A DNA stretch of 64,000 nt from positions 19,371,839 to 19,435,838 of the forward strand of contig CM049316.1 in assembly GCA_026874595.1 (NCBI GenBank), read 5' to 3'. This document shows, piece by piece, positions 50,601 through 62,137 of the stretch (its first letter is position 1; each line of letters begins with the position of its first letter). Both the position numbers and the translations under genes were made by a program. Source of the stretch: Sipunculus nudus (Eukaryota; Annelida; Sipuncula; Golfingiida; Sipunculidae). Under the pieces are notes generated by a model. The model made no database searches and had not been told where the DNA came from. It worked only from the letters and a program-made list of their open reading frames with translations.

Positions 50601-52019
50601 ACTATATCGGCTTCGTTTGCCCTGTCTGTTGAGTTCTTCGGTATGTACCTGTGATGCACAATCAATTAGCAGAGGGCGATCGCGCCTGCGCCTATACACC
50701 CGTTTTGGATATCTTTTCGTTTTCGTACGTGAAATAGATTTCCTTTTTGACTTTCGACCATACCTGGTGTCAGCATCGTCTTCAACGTCTCCTGTATTAG
50801 TGCCTCTGCTTGTAAGATACCGTACATCTGCTTCAAGTAACTCCTGCTCGCTCACACTCTCACTAGATTCTTTGTCTGGACTTGCGGCTTTTGCCAAACT
50901 TTCTCTAGTTTTGCGAGAGGTAGAATCTGCAATCGACTGTTTATACCCAGATTCTCTTGTTTGTTTACGGCTGACTGAATCCCGCGAACTGTACCTGTCA
51001 GATCTAGATATGTAGTTGTCAGTGCTGTCTCTCGAACTGTATCGGTCTCTCCTGCGATACTTATCACTTACATCCCTACTGCTATACCTATCTGTATCTC
51101 TTGAGCTGCTTTTTTCAGGAACATCTCTTGACAGGGAATCTCGCGAGGTTTGGCGTCCGTATCCGTGGGTGGATTCACGAGACGATTGTCTGGAGTACAG
51201 TGATTCTCGAGAAGTGTGGTTGTCGGGGACATCATGTGACACAGAGTCCCTGGATGAATGTCTGCCATAACTTGTTGGTGGTGCTAAAGTATCTTTGCGG
51301 GCTTCTCTCGACACAGACTCCCTAGAGGTTTGTCTGCTATATGATGATGACGGCGGAGCTAGACTGTCTCTTGATGATTTAGTGGTACCATCTTGCTTTC
51401 GTTCTTGTCTTGTTCTGTCATACCTCTTTGTCAGGTCTGATACACTACTAGCAATTGACCTTTGTTGGTACGAAGGTTCGAAGGACCTGCTCCTCCTGGT
51501 AGTGAATGGAGTAAGATTGGCATCGGATGTTCTGGTAGCAGTTCGCCTTGTGCTAAACGGTGTGAGACTCGACTCTGCGCTGCGAATCGCTGATCCCTTG
51601 TCGGCCCTGGAGCTGCGATAGGAAGAACGCGGTGGCGAACTCTCCCGATGTGTCCTACCAGCTCCACCGAACCGTTCTCGAGACGACGCGAAAGACCGCG
51701 TACTGCCGCCATAGTCCGATAGGTAACCGGACCTGTTACTGGTGCGGTCAGATGCGCGGTTTGCTGACGAAAACCGCTCCCTGAGGTTAGATACCGTCCC
51801 TCCAGCAACGCCGAAACCGCGATCTAGTGAGGAGTAGCTGCGACTCTTGTCGATGCCTGCTGAGTAACTGGATGATCGCCAAGGAGAGCTGTCCAGGGAG
51901 TAGTTGCCGGATGTACCGCGTCCTGGTGCGTTTGAGTAGCTGCCATAAGCGGACACGCCGCCCCCACCGTAACTCCGTGACGACCCATAGCTCTTGGTGG
52001 AACCAGCGTCTGACTGCAG
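47649..52019 (-). CDS. Giant 4371-nt exon, Ser/Arg-rich; proposed alternative FHOD N-terminus
   Basis: 1457 codons without a stop, from acceptor TTTGTTTATTTTACAG (at 52020) to donor GTATGT (from 47648). Both ends are phase 0. Residues 1-420 are Ser/Arg/Tyr-rich and disordered, with repeated YSSRDS and SRESLYSRQ-like themes. About 430-455 is very basic (KRVYRRRRDR). About 560-600 is Pro/Gln-rich, about 620-650 acidic, about 655-715 charged and helical (coiled-coil-like), followed by Ser/Arg-rich sequence. An acidic patch (DDTEDDFDDFSDELDSD) lies near 1120-1145, and the last 60 residues look folded (ISDLLLICRKDPLLFPFD, GYRTVDEMLDAMGIDVRK). I recognise no named domain. It lies on the same strand just upstream of FHOD exon 1, and its phase fits FHOD exon 2 (GIDVRK then LEDCALQ). 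From memory, Drosophila Fhod also has isoforms with different N-termini. The exon is certain as coding; the link to FHOD is inference. It could instead belong to a separate gene. Confidence 0.9.
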
Positions 52020-53084
52020 CTGTAAAATAAACAAATATCAATGATAAATTGTTTAAAACAAACAGAAAATAATACATGAAACAAACATAAAAAGGAAAAC
52101 CCAATAATTACAATGTCCCTTTTTACATCCCTGAGGGAGCAATGCTTCAAGCGACACATTCAGCATGAATGTCTTTTATATTGAACAGAAAAAATACTAT
52201 AAATCTGCATTCTAATAAACGAAGGCCCCCGCCATTCACTTATTCGTCCCATATTCCCAGGTTCATTCATGCATAAGTGACTGTACATTTGTGAATACTC
52301 CTTAGATGATATTCCTGGATCCGGAATATTTGCAGGATTCACACCAAAATTTAAAAGATTCTTCAATGATCCATTCCCGATATGAGAATGGTTTCATGGG
52401 ATTCTGTTCATGACTGCGCGAGTTATGTGGTGAACAAACACACTACACACACAAACACGAACGGGAATGAATACATTCGCTCCTTGCGGAGGAAGAAGAG
52501 TACACGTTTCATGCACGCACCATAAACAATATAATAGCTGTCATTTATACATGCATTGCATTTCCTGGAGATTGAAGGGAAGATACACTAAAAAGCAGAT
52601 AGAAAAAGCCAATATAAACTCATCATTATTATCGCCTTCGTTGATTTTTTTCCAGAGTAACTGTTTATATCTTATATTATATGAAGTTGTTTAACTCGTC
52701 TGCTCGAATACACAAGAGGCTGTCATTTCTCCATTTATGAACTACGTTACATCCGCACCATGTAAAATCTCTGGTCACGTGACACGCTGATGAAATTCCC
52801 AATGTTTGTGGGAAAATATCACACACTGTACTACCCGTTTTAGCTAATTTGCATGAAAATATATTTTCACGGTATACAATATAGTATATTGCAGATTATT
52901 TCCGATCATGACTCCGTCATTTATGACACTTTAATATAATTACATATCCAGCTCTTTGTTTATGACTACAATTCTTATCAAAGACACAGAAGCCCAGAAA
53001 GTTCAAGTTCCAGGCACCAAAAGACCCACAGGCAGACACGTATGTCTTTCAATTATGAAGGATCTTAGAGAAAATATAACATAC

Positions 53085-53087
53085 CAT
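53085..53087 (-). CDS. Candidate start codon at an exon end (ATG|GTATGT)
   Basis: On the minus strand an ATG is followed at once by a GTATGT donor, giving phase 0 as the large exon needs. The joined start would be M-LQSDAGS. An in-frame TAA three codons upstream fits a start. The Kozak context (CTCCTCATG) is weak and other upstream exons are possible, so this is a candidate only. Confidence 0.3.
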
Positions 53088-53839
53088 GAGGAGTTATTCT
53101 GCGAGGGATCCTTTCCGAAATCAAGCGATTCACTGCGACAACAGAGCCTCAGAAACCCAATAGCCTCCAGTAACGAACAACACACCAATCTTTCAGGAAT
53201 CAGCTAATACGAGGGTCCAGCCCAGCCAGTAAACAGGTTTACTGGAATAGTTTCCGTCTTGCTTTGTTTACAGATAATTACAAACAGAGCTGTCATCTCT
53301 GTATACACGGGGATCCCAGTTATTTAGAAACACGTTCTGTGCTAGCTGATGGTGTGGACTTCCAGGACCTGGTCGCCTGTACATGTGTATACATAACTAG
53401 TGCACCTGGGGAGCTGAAATGCCCCGTATATGAAATCACTAGAATTGCAAAACTCAGCTCTCTTGCGAAATTGCGATGTGAAACATGGGTTTGAGCGACG
53501 TGAAAAAGCTGCGATATACTAGTTACAGTCTTGGAGGTGGCATCACTGAGATCTAACAGCATGCTAGATATCCGCAAAACGAAGTGATCTATATCCCCTT
53601 TACTTCATATAAATGTAACTAGATAGTCTTGAGGTGAGAGAATACCCACGACCAGGGAACGCACTGACATTATCTGATGAGAAATATATTTTCCAAAAGG
53701 CAAAGTATAAACTCTAGTAAAACAAACGAATGCGCTTAAAAGAATGATATTAGCGTGACATAAATAAAGTAAATTTTTTTTCAGGGCTGGTGATCCCAGC
53801 AGGGGTTCCTTTTTTTTCCATGAGCTGCACTTAACTGTT

Positions 53840-53957
53840 CTGAGGCATCAGGTATGACTTTAGGTACACTTTTAAATCATGCATCTTGATCTCCCGACCT
53901 GGTAAGCCACGGGTACCCCCTCCCCCTCCCATTATGAAATCTTGGATCCGCCCCCTG
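53840..53957 (-). repeat. GGATCC-type element, partial
   Basis: Reverse strand reads GGGGGCGGATCCAAGATTTC followed by a G-rich run, the same head as the element at 63420-63622. The far end is not clear. Confidence 0.4.
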
Positions 53958-54248
53958 TTCTTTATATCACGGGGTAAATTACAAATAAACTCTTTAACAT
54001 AAACTATTTGATTGGTGCCAAAATGCGAAACAATTTTATAAAGCTAGTAAAAACCAACACACAAGGAATTTTGTTAAGCTAGCATGTAATCCGGAAAAAA
54101 TTAATCCTATTACGCATGAATGTAAACCCGAAATACATGGAATTCTGTAACGGCATAAAACATGTCAAACTGAGGCGCACTTCATGTGGAAATATTGAAA
54201 GAATATAAAACTTTATACAAGAACGACTGTGAAGCAAGAATATGAAAA

Positions 54249-57200
54249 CTAGACGACCATAGGTCGAACGCTTGCCGGAATTCGGAAGTGAAACACAGAC
54301 GGACAGACAGAACATATTGTCGGTTTTCTATTGATGGAATGACTCTCAGAGACATTGCTGAGAATATGTGGCCCGTAGAATGACATATGAGACAAAAGAA
54401 CAGGCAAGCAGACAAAGCTGACAGCAAAAGACGAACAGACAGACATACTGACTTTGTGAGACAAGATTGACACCAGATGACATAAGCTAGTTATTGAGAA
54501 GATTCAAAGGAAGAAAATGAGTTATAATTTATGTAATTTAGATTTATAGTTTACGAGGTATGGCGAATTAATGATATACTTGGGAGGCTCGACTGTAGCG
54601 CCCTCTAGCAGACATATTCCGAAGACGACAAATGCGTTTCGTATTATTAGTGTATGACATGAGATGTCTCAGTTTCAAAAGGATTCCGTCAAAGCTGTGG
54701 CCTGTAGAATGCTCAATGTAAGGCGTAAGAACCAGCAAGCAGGCGACTTTGAGGATAAAGGACAAACAGATGGACACACTGACAAAGTGACAGAAGATTG
54801 AAACCAGATGCCTTAATCAGGTTATGGAGAAGACTCAAAGGAAGAAAATAAGCTATAGCTTATGTAACTGAGGCTTTGGGTGTAGAGTTATGGCCAATAC
54901 AATGGTATGTGTGTGAGAGTCATGTGCAGCGCCCACTAGTGGCCATATCCGGAAAATGAAAAATTTATTTCTAGATATTAGTGTAAGACATAAGATGTAA
55001 TAGTTTCAAAAGGATTCCGTCAAAACTGTGGCCTACAGAATGCTATATGTGAGACGCAAGAGCCAACAAGCAGGCGAATTTGAGGACAACTGACAAACAG
55101 ACGAAAACACTGACAAAGTGACTCAAAATTGAGTCCAGATGACTTCTCCAGGTTATGGAGAAGACTCAAAGGAAGAAAAAAGCTACAGTTTATGTAACTG
55201 AGGTTTATAGTTTTGGAGATATTGCCAAAGCATGATATGTTGGGAGAGGTTCGAGTTCAGCGCCCCCTAGCGGCCATATCCGGAAAATGAAAAATTGATT
55301 TCGAGATATTAGTGTAAGACTTAAGATGTAATAGTTTCAAAAGGATTCTTTCAAAACTGTGGCCTGTAGAATGCTATATGTCAGACGCAAGAGCAAGCAG
55401 GCGAATTTGAGGACAACTGACAAACAGACGGACACAATGACAAAGTGACACAACATTGAGATCAGATGACATTATCAGTTTATGGAGAAGACTCAGAGGG
55501 AAAAAATAAGCTATAGTTTATGTAATTGAGGCTTTGGGTTTTAGAGATATGGCCAATGTAATTATATCTGTGTGAGGGTCGTGTGCAGCGCCCCCTAGCA
55601 GCCATATTCAAAAAATGAAAAAACGATTTCGAGATACTAGTGTAGGACTTATGATATGTCAGTTTCAAAAAGATTCCTGCAATAATGTGGCCTTTGGTGC
55701 AAGATGAATGAAATCTCGAAATATCTCTATTCACGAGATATTTTACGAAATACTGCAAGACTTGTGATAAAATCTTGTAGTACTAGTTGAATGCTACCTG
55801 ATGCAAAAAACTAGATCACTCTAGCTTTAAAACTGACAAAGTTAGAAAAATAAGATCCCTTATTTTCGAATATCATGACTTTTCCCCAAAAAATTGTAAC
55901 CATGGTTACGGCAAATTTGAGTCAGCTACACACCAGATGACAGGCCTTGGGATGACGATTAAAATGAGCTATTGTTGAAGTAGATACGACTAATAGTCAC
56001 AAAGATATGAAGAAAAAAACGTTTTGAGAAGTTTTGACGACCTTGACCTTGACCTTTGACCTATTTTAACCAAAAACAATAGGGCACCTAGAAATTATGT
56101 TTTCCAACATCCCTGTAAGTTTCAAGGTTATTGTGGCAAAATTGTGGCCAGGAGAGTGGTGACAAACAAACTAGACGACCATAGGTCGAACGCTTGCCGG
56201 AAATCGGAAGTGAAACACAGACGGACAGACAGAACATATTGTCGGTTTTCTATTAATGGAATGACTCTCAGGGACATTGCTGAGAATATGTGGCCCATAG
56301 AATGTCATATGAGACAAAAGAACAGGCAAGCAGACAAAGCTGACAACAAAAGACGAACAGACAGACATACTGACTTTGTGAGACAAGATTGGCACCAGAT
56401 GACATAACCTGGTGATTGAGAAGATTCAAAGGAAGAAAATGAGTTATAATTTATGTAATTTAGATTTATAGTTTTGGAAATATGGCGAATTAATGATATA
56501 CTTGGGAGGCTCGACTGTAGCGCCCTCTAGCAGACATATTCCGAAGACGACAAATGCGTTTCGTATTATTAGTGTATGACATGAGATGTCCCAGTTTCAA
56601 AAGGATTCCGTCAAAGCTGTGGCCTGTAGAATGCTATATGTAAGGCGTAAGAACCAGCAAGCAGGCGACTTTGAGGATAACGGACAAACAGATGGACACA
56701 CTGACAAAGTGACAGAAGATTGAAACCATATGCCTTAATCAGGTTATGGAGAAGACTCAAAGGAAGAAAATAAGCTAAAGCTTATGTAACTGAGGCTTTG
56801 GGTGTAGAGATATGGCCAATACAATGGTATGTGTGTGAGGGTCGTGTGCAGCGCCCACTAGTGGCCATAACAGGAAAATGAAAAATTTATTTTTAGAAAT
56901 TAGTGTAAGACATAAGATGTAATAGTTTCAAAAGGATTCCGTCAAAACTGTGGCCTATAGAATGCTATATGTGAGACGCAAGAACCAACAAGCAGGCGAA
57001 TTTGAGGACAACTGACAAACAGACGAAAACACTGACAAAGTGATTCAAGATTGAGTCCAGATGACTACTCCAGGTTATGGAGAAGACCCAAAGGAAGAAA
57101 AAAGCTACAGTTTATGTTACTGAGGTTTATAGTTTTGGAGATATTGCCAAAGCATGATATGTTGGGAGAGGTTCCAGTTCAGCGCCCCCTAGCGGCCATA

Positions 57201-58569
57201 TCCGGAAAATGAAAAATTGGTTTCGAGATATTAGTGTAAGACTTAAGATGTTATAGTTTCAAAAGGATTCTTTCAAAACTGTGGCCTGTAGAATGCTATA
57301 TGTGAGACGCAAGAGCAAGCAGGAGAATTTGAGGACAACTGACAGACAGACACACTGACAAAGTGTCACAAAAGTGTGACCAGATGACTACACTAGGTTA
57401 TGGAGAAGACCCAGAAGAAGAAAATAAGCTATAATTTATGTAATTGAGGCTTATAATTTTGGAGATATGGCCAAAATATGATATGTTCGGGAGGTTCGCA
57501 TCCAGCGCCCCCTAGCGGCCCTATTCAAAAAATGAAAAAAAAAAATTCGAGATACTAGTGTAGGACTTAGAAATATGTCAGTTTCAAAAAGATTCCTGCA
57601 ATAATGTGGCCTTTGGCGCAAGATGAATGAAATCTCGAAATATCTCTATTCACGAGATATTTTACGAGATACTGCAAACTTGTAATAAAATCTTGTAGTA
57701 CTAGTTAAATGCTACTAAATGCAAAAAACTAGATCACTCTAGCTTTAAAACTGACAAAGTTAGAAAAATAAGACCTCTTATTTTCGAATATCATGATTTT
57801 CCCCCAAAATTTGTAACCATGGTTACGGCAAATTTGAGTCAGCTACACACCAGATGACAGGCCTTGGAATGACGATTAAAATGAGCTATCGTTGAAGTAG
57901 ATACGACTAATAGTCACAAAGATATGAAGAAAAAACCGTTTTGAGAAGTTTTGATGACCTTGACCTTGACCTTTGTCCTATTTTGACCAAAAACAATAGG
58001 GCACCTTGAAATTTAATTCTCCATCATCTCTGAAAGTTTCAAGGTGATTGCTGCAAAATTGTGGCCTGTACTGTACTAAATGTCAGACAGAACTTCAAGG
58101 CCGTTGTCAAAATTGACAACAACAGAGGAACAGACAGACATACTGACAAGGTGACACAAAGTCAACAAAAGTTGATCATACCATGATATGGGGAAAGGAA
58201 AGACGAACAAAATGATCTTAGAATGAGGTTGATACGACCATTTTTGACCATGTTATGAGGAAAATAAAATTTCGAGGTTTATCGATGACCTTGACCTTAA
58301 CTGTTGACCTATATTAACCAAAAACAATAGGGCACCTAGAAATTTTGTTTTCCATTATCCCTGTAAGTTTCAAGGTGATTATGGCAAAATTGTGGCCAGG
58401 AGAGTGATGACAAACAAACAGACAGACAGACAAACAGACAAACAGACATACGCAACTGACCAATATGCTTGCCGAAATCGAAGATTTCCGGCAAGCAACA
58501 AACAAACAGACAAACAGACATACGCAACTGACCAATATGCTTGCCGAAATCTTTGATTCCGGCAAGCAA
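54249..58569 (-). mobile_element. Helitron-like element family E, tandemly duplicated
   Basis: Two head-to-tail copies, starting at 54249 and 56171 (period 1922), each opening CTAGACGACCATAGGTCG and GCTTGCCGGAA. On the minus strand the left edge reads as hairpin CGACC-TAT-GGTCG, T, CTAG, then host T. The right edge has two hairpins with arms GCTTGCC...GAAATC and GATT.CCGGCAAGC (58468-58498, 58530-58567), then CAA and a host T, so it starts TTGCTTGCC after A on the minus strand. Each copy contains four units of about 330 bases anchored by GCGCCCCCTAG (54598, 54929, 55260, 55588; then 56519, 56850, 57181, 57504). No Rep/helicase coding. The end structure parallels family A. Confidence 0.58.
56050..56062. 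promoter_or_regulatory. DR1-like motif in family E
   Basis: Exact TGACCTTTGACCT, as in array 34560-35440. The same position in the second E copy (about 57970) is degraded to TGACCTTTGTCC. Binding is not shown. Confidence 0.35.
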
Positions 58570-60121
58570 TGAAACACAAGAAAAATCATGTTGAAAACCG
58601 AATCTGAATACTTCTGTAATGTACCATGCATTCCAGATCACGCAATGAACTGAATCCAATTGATAACTGTTATGACGTATTTTTAATTTTAAGACCAATA
58701 TACTTAAAATACTGCTCAACATGATTATGAATCGAATTGCAGAATGTGAGATATGTAGATAAGCTTAATTGAAAGTAATGACCAATTGTGCCATTATTGA
58801 AACAAGACTGAAGGGATCACAAAGTGTTTTTAAGTTTTATTATTAAACCAAAAGATTCAGAACCTGTACACACATAAAGTTGTGTATTGTTTTGGTATGG
58901 CATAAGAAAAATGGTGTTAAATGTAATATATATTGTAATTGACGATGGCACTGAATCATTGTCACGCAATTCCTCAAAGGCCACGCCTCCGAAGTGCCCG
59001 CTTCTGGTCTTGAGGTGTCATGAACGATGCTAAGTGTGTCCTAAGTGGGTCATTTTTTCATATTTGCCCTTAAATCCTGAGGAGGCTGAATGATTTCGGA
59101 AATTTTGAGACAGGTCTATTGCAGCGCTAGGTACTAAACAACGCCAGTGTAGCGTACCCAGTCGATGAATTCGACCCATTGGAAACCTGTTCTGGCCGAA
59201 CCAGGCCCGGACTTATCACAGCGCAAGAGAGGGTAATATGCTAGTAATGATAACTGAAGTATTAAAATTGACAGGATAAGATGCTCAGCATTCACCAGGA
59301 GCGGATTTAGGTTGGGGGGGGGGGGGGGGGGCAGAGGTCTTGCACCCACTTTTCTGCGTAAGTACGGGGCCCAAGCAAGAACCTCACCGTTAAAGTAAAG
59401 GTAGTTTGCTTTTTCAGAGATAAAAAAAATATGTTTTTGCTTGATAGTGTAACGCAGTCGTTCACGCAATGCCGGCCGTGAGATGGCGCTAGTGAGGTGG
59501 AACAGGTCCACTAGAAACTTCTCGCCTCAACATCGAACTTTTTCTCGGTGGACACTCAAGATTTAGAATACAAATGCGGCCTTGGATTTCCGAGTGGAAC
59601 AGGTTTATTCATGGGACTAATATCTGACCAGAAATGCTGAGTCACAGACATAGATATTCCTCTAATGTCAATACACCTGGCCAGAATTCATGACTTCAAG
59701 CCAAGCTCGTGTCACGAAATAGTTGCACTGTGATGAGACAGAGAATGTCAAACCACTGAAGGTTCCAGTTGTAAGCATACATCTAAGTTTAATAAGAAGG
59801 TACGTAGGGCCAAAACACCTGTGAACTCCCGGAATGTTAATCAACACATTCTGGGAAGGTTTGTCTGCTCTCAGGGCCGGGTTCACGTGTTTTGATTTGG
59901 CCAGTGAATATGTTGCTCCACAAAGAAGTATATAATAAAAAAGATAAAGTAAACTACATTAAGGAGGAAAATAAATAATTTGGCTAAATATTCAGATCGA
60001 CTATTTGGGACCTATATCTGCCCTCCGAATCAAACATTTTAAATCATGATTTTATGAAACGAAAACAAATTGATTTCTATACCTTTTCTACTCCTAGAGC
60101 AAAATACTGGCTCATATAAAA

Positions 60122-60175
<54 letters not shown>

Positions 60176-60557
60176 GTGTGTATGTGTGTAAGTGTGTGTG
60201 TGTGTGTTTAGACGAAATATACAAAGGCACAAGGCTTGAAACTATGATCTATAATATGATATGATTATTATTTTATTGCACAGATTTTCCCAAAAACAGC
60301 AGTGTTAATCAGTAGAAAAATAAATTCACTTCCCTCACAATCAAGCAAATATGGTAAAGTAAGTAGTAAAGGAGTAGTTAATTTAGTTTTGATGCACGTT
60401 CCACACTTCAAATGGTCGATGGTGTTGTGAACAGTAACTTTTTGCCACTGGGCATTAGGAATGTATATGACCTTAAAAAAGATAAATGTAGCATACATGA
60501 AAGAAGATTCCAGACGGACAGTGATACTGACTACAATCATTTTACCGATGTTCATAC
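58570..60557. other. Intergenic or intronic stretch
   Basis: AT-rich, with a GGATCC-type fragment (59291-59335, 'GGAGCGGATTTAGG' then a G run) and a TA/TG microsatellite at 60121-60211. Moderately CpG-rich patches at 58975-59020, 59100-59230 and 59460-59600 may hold exons of the neighbouring membrane-protein gene, but I could not match splice sites to coding content. Confidence 0.4.
60121..60211. repeat. Microsatellite (TA)n(TG)n
   Basis: ATATATAT passing into a long TGTG run, with interruptions after 60170. Confidence 0.95.
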
Positions 60558-60729
60558 CTGGCGAATATTGCATGCACATGTTTTGAAACGCCAGTGAGTC
60601 ATCTGCGGTGTACCGCCAAACAGACCAGGTAGTAAAAATAAACACGCCCCCGATCAGGCCGTGAGTAAGCCAGGGACATCTTGAAACACGCATATCCTGG
60701 GACGACCGCCAGCGACTTATGTAGTGGTC
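60558..60729 (-). CDS. Internal exon of an unrecognised single-pass membrane protein
   Basis: A 172-nt exon with a strong acceptor (TTTTCTTTTTAACTACAG) and a GTATGA donor. Only one frame is open, starting at the first base: a hydrophilic start (DHYISRWRSSQDMRVSRC), a hydrophobic segment WLTHGLIGGVFIFTTWSVW, then RYTADDSLAFQNMCMQYSP. It ends in phase 1. The basic residues before the segment and acidic ones after it suggest N-terminus in the cytosol. I do not recognise the family. Its neighbouring exons were not found. It is on the same strand as FHOD, but its phase (1) does not fit the large exon directly, so it is probably another gene. CpG content and codon quality fit a real exon. Confidence 0.68.
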
Positions 60730-62060
60730 CTGTAGTTAAAAAGAAAATTGTCAATAAAAATCACAATCAACTGTTGTTATTTTTAAAGCGCCATCTGTGA
60801 GCACTTCTTCTAATCAAGTGGTACAGTGGTACCTCCCTTTGTGGGCAAATGAGAAAATGACTTGCTAAATACTTTTCACTAATCAACCTTAATCTTAAAA
60901 AAAAGTAGAAAAGTGAATATTTCAGCTATGAAAACAAGAACACGGATACAATATTAGGCAATGCTTCGATCTACATGACAGCACTTCATGTAAAAGGGCA
61001 ATAGACCCTCGAGCCAGCATTGCGGTTTTTTTATGATGCAAACAGATGAATGCCACAGACACAGACAGAACCCCCACTTCTAATTGTGAGACAGGTTTCT
61101 TTTACTTTCATTATTTGATATAAAGCGGTTTTGATATATAGAGGTTTTTCACCTGCACTTGATTCGTGCACACCTCCATAACGTTGGTAGTTTGGTCCTT
61201 TCCGAAGGATGCACACGTTTATGAGAAGTTAAAATGTATTGAATATCACTTCATTTAAAGAAATGTTTTCAGGCTGTGTCCGATGAATGAAAGAAAAAAA
61301 GTGACCGATCATCAATTATTGGTCGATTATTTCTGGTAACTTCTGTATCATGAAGAAAAAAAGGTAATGCGTTCACACTTGTATTTTGGCAGATTTTAAA
61401 GGACACACTACATGTTTCACACATTTATCTCAATAAAGTATATAGATTGTTAACATATAATGGCCCGATGCTAAAGCTCTAGTGTTAACGTTGGTTTCTA
61501 CAAGTACCGTCTTTGGGGGGTTTTTGACAGAATTGAAGACGTCTTCAGACTTCTTTGTATTACCTTAAATTGAGATCATCAGTTGCACGAAAATGAGCAC
61601 ATGATTAAAATTACCACCATTTCTCTGAAAATCTATCCTTTTCTAGCATGCAGAGCTCGTGCTCACTATTTGTAAAAAATAAAAAACGAAAATGTTCTTA
61701 TGTCTAAGGAATGCAAAATTTAAAAAATGAAATACCAGAGGATAGTAACCGTAAAAACGCTGTGATAAGAAGTCTAGTATAGATATATCTGTATTGATTC
61801 TGTATACTTGGTTAAGCACATGGCTTACCGAGCCGAGTGACTTCAAGATTTGCTTTTCAACAAAGACACATATATGGTTTATTCAATTTAACGGAATGAT
61901 GGCGTAAAAGGTTCTATAGCTCACACAATTACAAATTTTTAGAGTGACGTAACAGATTTTTATACGCCAATTAGATAAGCAGAGTCATGATAAACAAAAC
62001 TTTTGCGGGTAGTTATTATGATAAACACACTTGCAAAAGGAAACTTCGCCCAGCTATTGT
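60730..62060. other. Non-coding stretch
   Basis: AT-rich, upstream of the membrane-protein exon. Its earlier exons are expected here or beyond. I see no convincing start codon with donor and no repeat family. Confidence 0.4.
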
Positions 62061-62122
62061 TAGCTGATCTTCTGTGAGACGGTCCGACGCGTCAGACGCC
62101 GCTAAATGAGCCACGCGGCGCC

Positions 62123-62137
62123 ATGGCAACTCCACAG
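62123..62137 (+). CDS. Candidate first coding exon of a plus-strand gene
   Basis: GGCGCCATGGCAACTCCACAG followed by GTGAGT: near-ideal start context, five codons (MATPQ) and a consensus donor in phase 0. It is preceded by about 60 bases unusually rich in CpG (GACGCGTCAGACGCCGC), as at an animal promoter. A second ATG at 62107 could be an upstream ORF. No downstream exon is visible before the window ends. Confidence 0.3.

Larger units (their letters stand above)
52020..54248. other. Upstream intron and candidate long-form promoter region
   Basis: 52020-53084 would be the intron before the large exon. 53088-53600 is richer in CpG than its surroundings and could hold the 5' UTR and promoter of the long transcript. 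A partial GGATCC-type repeat lies at 53840-53957. Open frames of 60-85 codons here have no recognisable content. Confidence 0.4.

Noticed and set aside
50437-51621. Plus-strand ORFs of 84-192 codons opposite the giant exon
   Set aside because: Antisense shadows of a biased Ser/Arg-rich coding sequence (runs of Leu/Ser/Cys), with no independent support.
53320-53577. 85-codon minus-strand ORF as first coding exon of the long form
   Set aside because: No donor in the right phase near its end and no recognisable sequence. The region may still be 5' UTR or promoter.
54079-58722. Minus-strand ORFs rich in Cys/Leu/Val/Ser (CLFVCLSVCLFV type)
   Set aside because: Translations of GACAGACAAACAGACA tracts in family E, not membrane proteins.
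59134-59511. 125-codon minus-strand ORF
   Set aside because: It crosses a poly-G run (translated as prolines) within a GGATCC-type fragment and shows no family likeness.
60039-60264. ORFs of alternating His-Thr or Cys-Val
   Set aside because: Microsatellite (TG)n translated on both strands.
60268-60693. A single 141-codon minus-strand gene
   Set aside because: Only the part upstream of 60558 looks coding. The rest reads through a GTATGA donor into AT-rich sequence, and the true exon extends upstream to an acceptor at 60730.
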